A stretch of 64,000 nucleotides of DNA from Paralithodes platypus. Taxonomy: Eukaryota; Arthropoda; Malacostraca; Decapoda; Lithodidae. This document shows positions 62,690 to 64,000 of the stretch, one piece after another. The notes under the pieces are model-generated. The model ran no database searches, was not told the DNA's origin, and saw nothing but the letters and a program-made list of their open reading frames with translations. Made by a program: the position numbers and the translations under genes. Every line of letters begins with the position of its first letter. Position 1 is the stretch's first letter. Location: assembly GCA_032716605.1 (NCBI GenBank), contig CM064539.1:784590-848589 (forward strand), read 5' to 3'.

Positions 62690-63185
62690 AAAAAAAACAT
62701 TTAAATCAGCCCAATATAAAAAAAAAATTTTTTTTTTTTAATTGCCCCTTGGCCATGGCAAATATCACTCCTCCACATCCCCTTCTTTCCCCCCCCCCTT
62801 CATTTATCACCTATTCTCCCTGTTATTCCCTTATTCTTAGATATATATTCGTGCTAACATTAGCGAGTTGCTAGCAGGGCGTGGTCATCTGTGTTACCAA
62901 GCGTGGGAAAGAGCGAGAGAGAGACTACCACGCAACAGTGTCTCTCCAGACATGGGGAGGAGTGGAGGAGAGGGAAGCTGCCTCGGCCATAAGTTATGGA
63001 ACTCCCGGCCTGTATCGCCGATTTTGACCATCCAAACGCTGTTTCCACTTGTTTTATTGCGGTAACAGGTTAATACCTTTATAATCAACGTAAAATAGGC
63101 GCATATGGATAAGTATTAATGATATTTATGGTACGATGACGATTTGAGTGAAGGAAACCATCTAAATACCTCCGCACAGGGGTGG
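62690..63185 (-). mobile_element. TTAA-type element, family E, second copy
   Basis: The reverse complement of 33690-34160 aligns along most of its length (TTATTCCCTTATTCTTAGAT, TTGACCATCCAAACGCTGTT, TTTATAATCAACGT). Its exact ends are unclear. Confidence 0.65.
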
Positions 63186-63450
63186 CTGTATACTATACTG
63201 TAGGGGGTACGCAGCGGAGAGGTTAAAAACATTGATCCGACGTCTCCTTGTTTTCGGAGGTGCGGTGTCGCAAAGACAGGCTTTGTTTACATGCGTCGGA
63301 CGCACGGCTTTCAAAACACGCTTAATAAGCTTTCAAGCTTACGGATTTTAAAATGACACTTGGGCTCCTGCCCATCTGCCGAGGTGTCATTTTAAAATGA
63401 CAACCGGGCAGGAAGGTTAAAAAATTCTTTCCCTTCACAGCACCTGATCT
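63186..63450. other. Unassigned, with an inverted pair
   Basis: TTTTAAAATGACAC and GTGTCATTTTAAAATGACAA form an inverted repeat around GGGCTCCTGCCC (about 63347-63402). No gene. Confidence 0.5.
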
Positions 63451-63475
63451 ATCTATCTATCTATCTATCTATATG
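63451..63475 (+). repeat. (CTAT)n microsatellite
   Basis: About six units. Confidence 0.9.
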
Positions 63476-63775
63476 CTCAGGCCCAATCCCCATTTTGGGG
63501 GTAGCCGACTCAAGACAGAGCAAGAACAGGGAAAACACAAAAACAACATAAAACAAAAAATAAACACTGATAAAAAACACAAACTCACACACATCCAGGT
63601 CACCCAGGAGAGGTGGGGGCACAGCACCTGATACCGAACGAATATTGTGGGAATGAGTTTTGTTTACAAAGAATACATGAATTAGCATGCCCATTTCTGA
63701 AGATAGCGTAATTTTTCAGCTAATTTAGTCCATTAATAGCGCCAAGAAGGGAAAGAATTGTTTAAGAATACCACT

Positions 63776-64000
63776 CTACGATTTTTCCGCCACCTCTTCC
63801 TGCTTTCCCCCGACAAAGGCACCGTGTCGCTTACACACTTCTCGCACAATTAATCGCTCAATCTCGACCTTTTCCTGCTTCTGTTGTTGCGATAGACGGA
63901 CCACATGACCCTCCTGTCCCTCCTCCACCAGCGTCACTTCCTCCCTCCGCGTCTGAAGCAAATTGCCAATAACAAGTTGATGGTGGTACTTACGGAGAGC
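63776..64000 (-). CDS. PPCS: Phosphopantothenate--cysteine ligase, last coding exon (partial)
   Basis: Minus strand, open from the window edge to a TAG at 63776-63778. The ~74 residues read 'ALRKYHHQLVIGNLLQTRRE', 'EVTLVEEGQEGHVVRLSQQQ', 'KQEKVEIERLIVREVCKRHG' then 'AFVGG...'. This matches the C-terminal part of eukaryotic PPCS (CoaB): 'AL..Y.HQ.V..N.L.TR...V', an acidic/hydrophobic strand, then '..VEIE..IV..V..RH..F(I/V)G'. PPCS joins 4'-phosphopantothenate to cysteine in cytosolic coenzyme A synthesis. The ATP/phosphopantothenate-binding core must lie upstream, beyond 64000. There is no frame damage and no poly(A) remnant, so a real gene is favoured over a retrocopy. The identification rests on recognising the family pattern. 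Confidence 0.8.
   Translation of the reverse strand, partial: ALRKYHHQLVIGNLLQTRREEVTLVEEGQEGHVVRLSQQQKQEKVEIERLIVREVCKRHGAFVGGKQEEVAEKS

Overview
This is repeat-saturated eukaryotic DNA, most likely from a large arthropod genome and probably a decapod crustacean. The clues are long microsatellites throughout, TTAGG-type (arthropod telomere-like) tracts inside foldback elements, a tRNA-derived SINE with the 'TTCACCTAGCTGTAAATAGG' core common in decapods, and layered LINE, LTR, DIRS and DNA-transposon insertions. The only host-gene sequence I can support is the 3'-terminal coding exon of a phosphopantothenate--cysteine ligase (PPCS-like) gene, on the minus strand at the right edge (63776-64000).

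Layout: 0-5 kb has an 8-bp-TSD foldback MITE, a 1.7-kb non-autonomous hAT, a G-rich minisatellite and the 3' end of a LINE split by a SINE. 5-14 kb has TTAA-flanked MITEs, a SINE, a well preserved poly(A) LINE (7.0-8.85 kb), a 7-unit CA-rich tandem repeat and two decayed LINEs. 14-19 kb has a decayed full-length-like LINE on the minus strand. 19-25.9 kb is a MITE graveyard plus purine-rich minisatellites and a SINE. 25.9-28.2 kb is an apparently intact Harbinger transposon with 60-bp inverted repeats. 28.3-32.4 kb has MITEs and a 1.4-kb hAT. 32.5-38.8 kb is a Ty3/gypsy element interrupted by a TTAA-flanked element and by a LINE inside its RT active site. 39.1-41.2 kb has LINE and gypsy fragments. 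41.26-49.67 kb and 54.47-62.52 kb are two copies of one DIRS-type tyrosine-recombinase retrotransposon, with a divergent DIRS relic, SINEs and MITEs between them. 62.5-63.8 kb has more MITE sequence and then the PPCS exon.

The standout observation is the comparison of the two DIRS copies. Their ~1.6-kb left and ~0.9-kb right non-coding flanks are nearly identical. Across the ~5.5 kb of coding sequence between them, copy 2 differs from copy 1 mainly where copy 1 has A on the sense strand, and those As have become C, G or T. T, C and G change far less. In the recombinase gene alone a hand count gives roughly 60 of about 100 substitutions starting at A. This strand-specific A-to-N signature fits neither ADAR (A-to-G only) nor APOBEC (C-to-T/G-to-A) editing. 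It resembles the adenine mutagenesis of bacterial diversity-generating retroelements. It has destroyed the RT catalytic aspartates of copy 2 (YLDD to SLAD) while creating almost no stop codons, since every stop codon contains A. Copy 2 also carries a 5S rRNA-derived insertion flanked by an 8-bp duplication.
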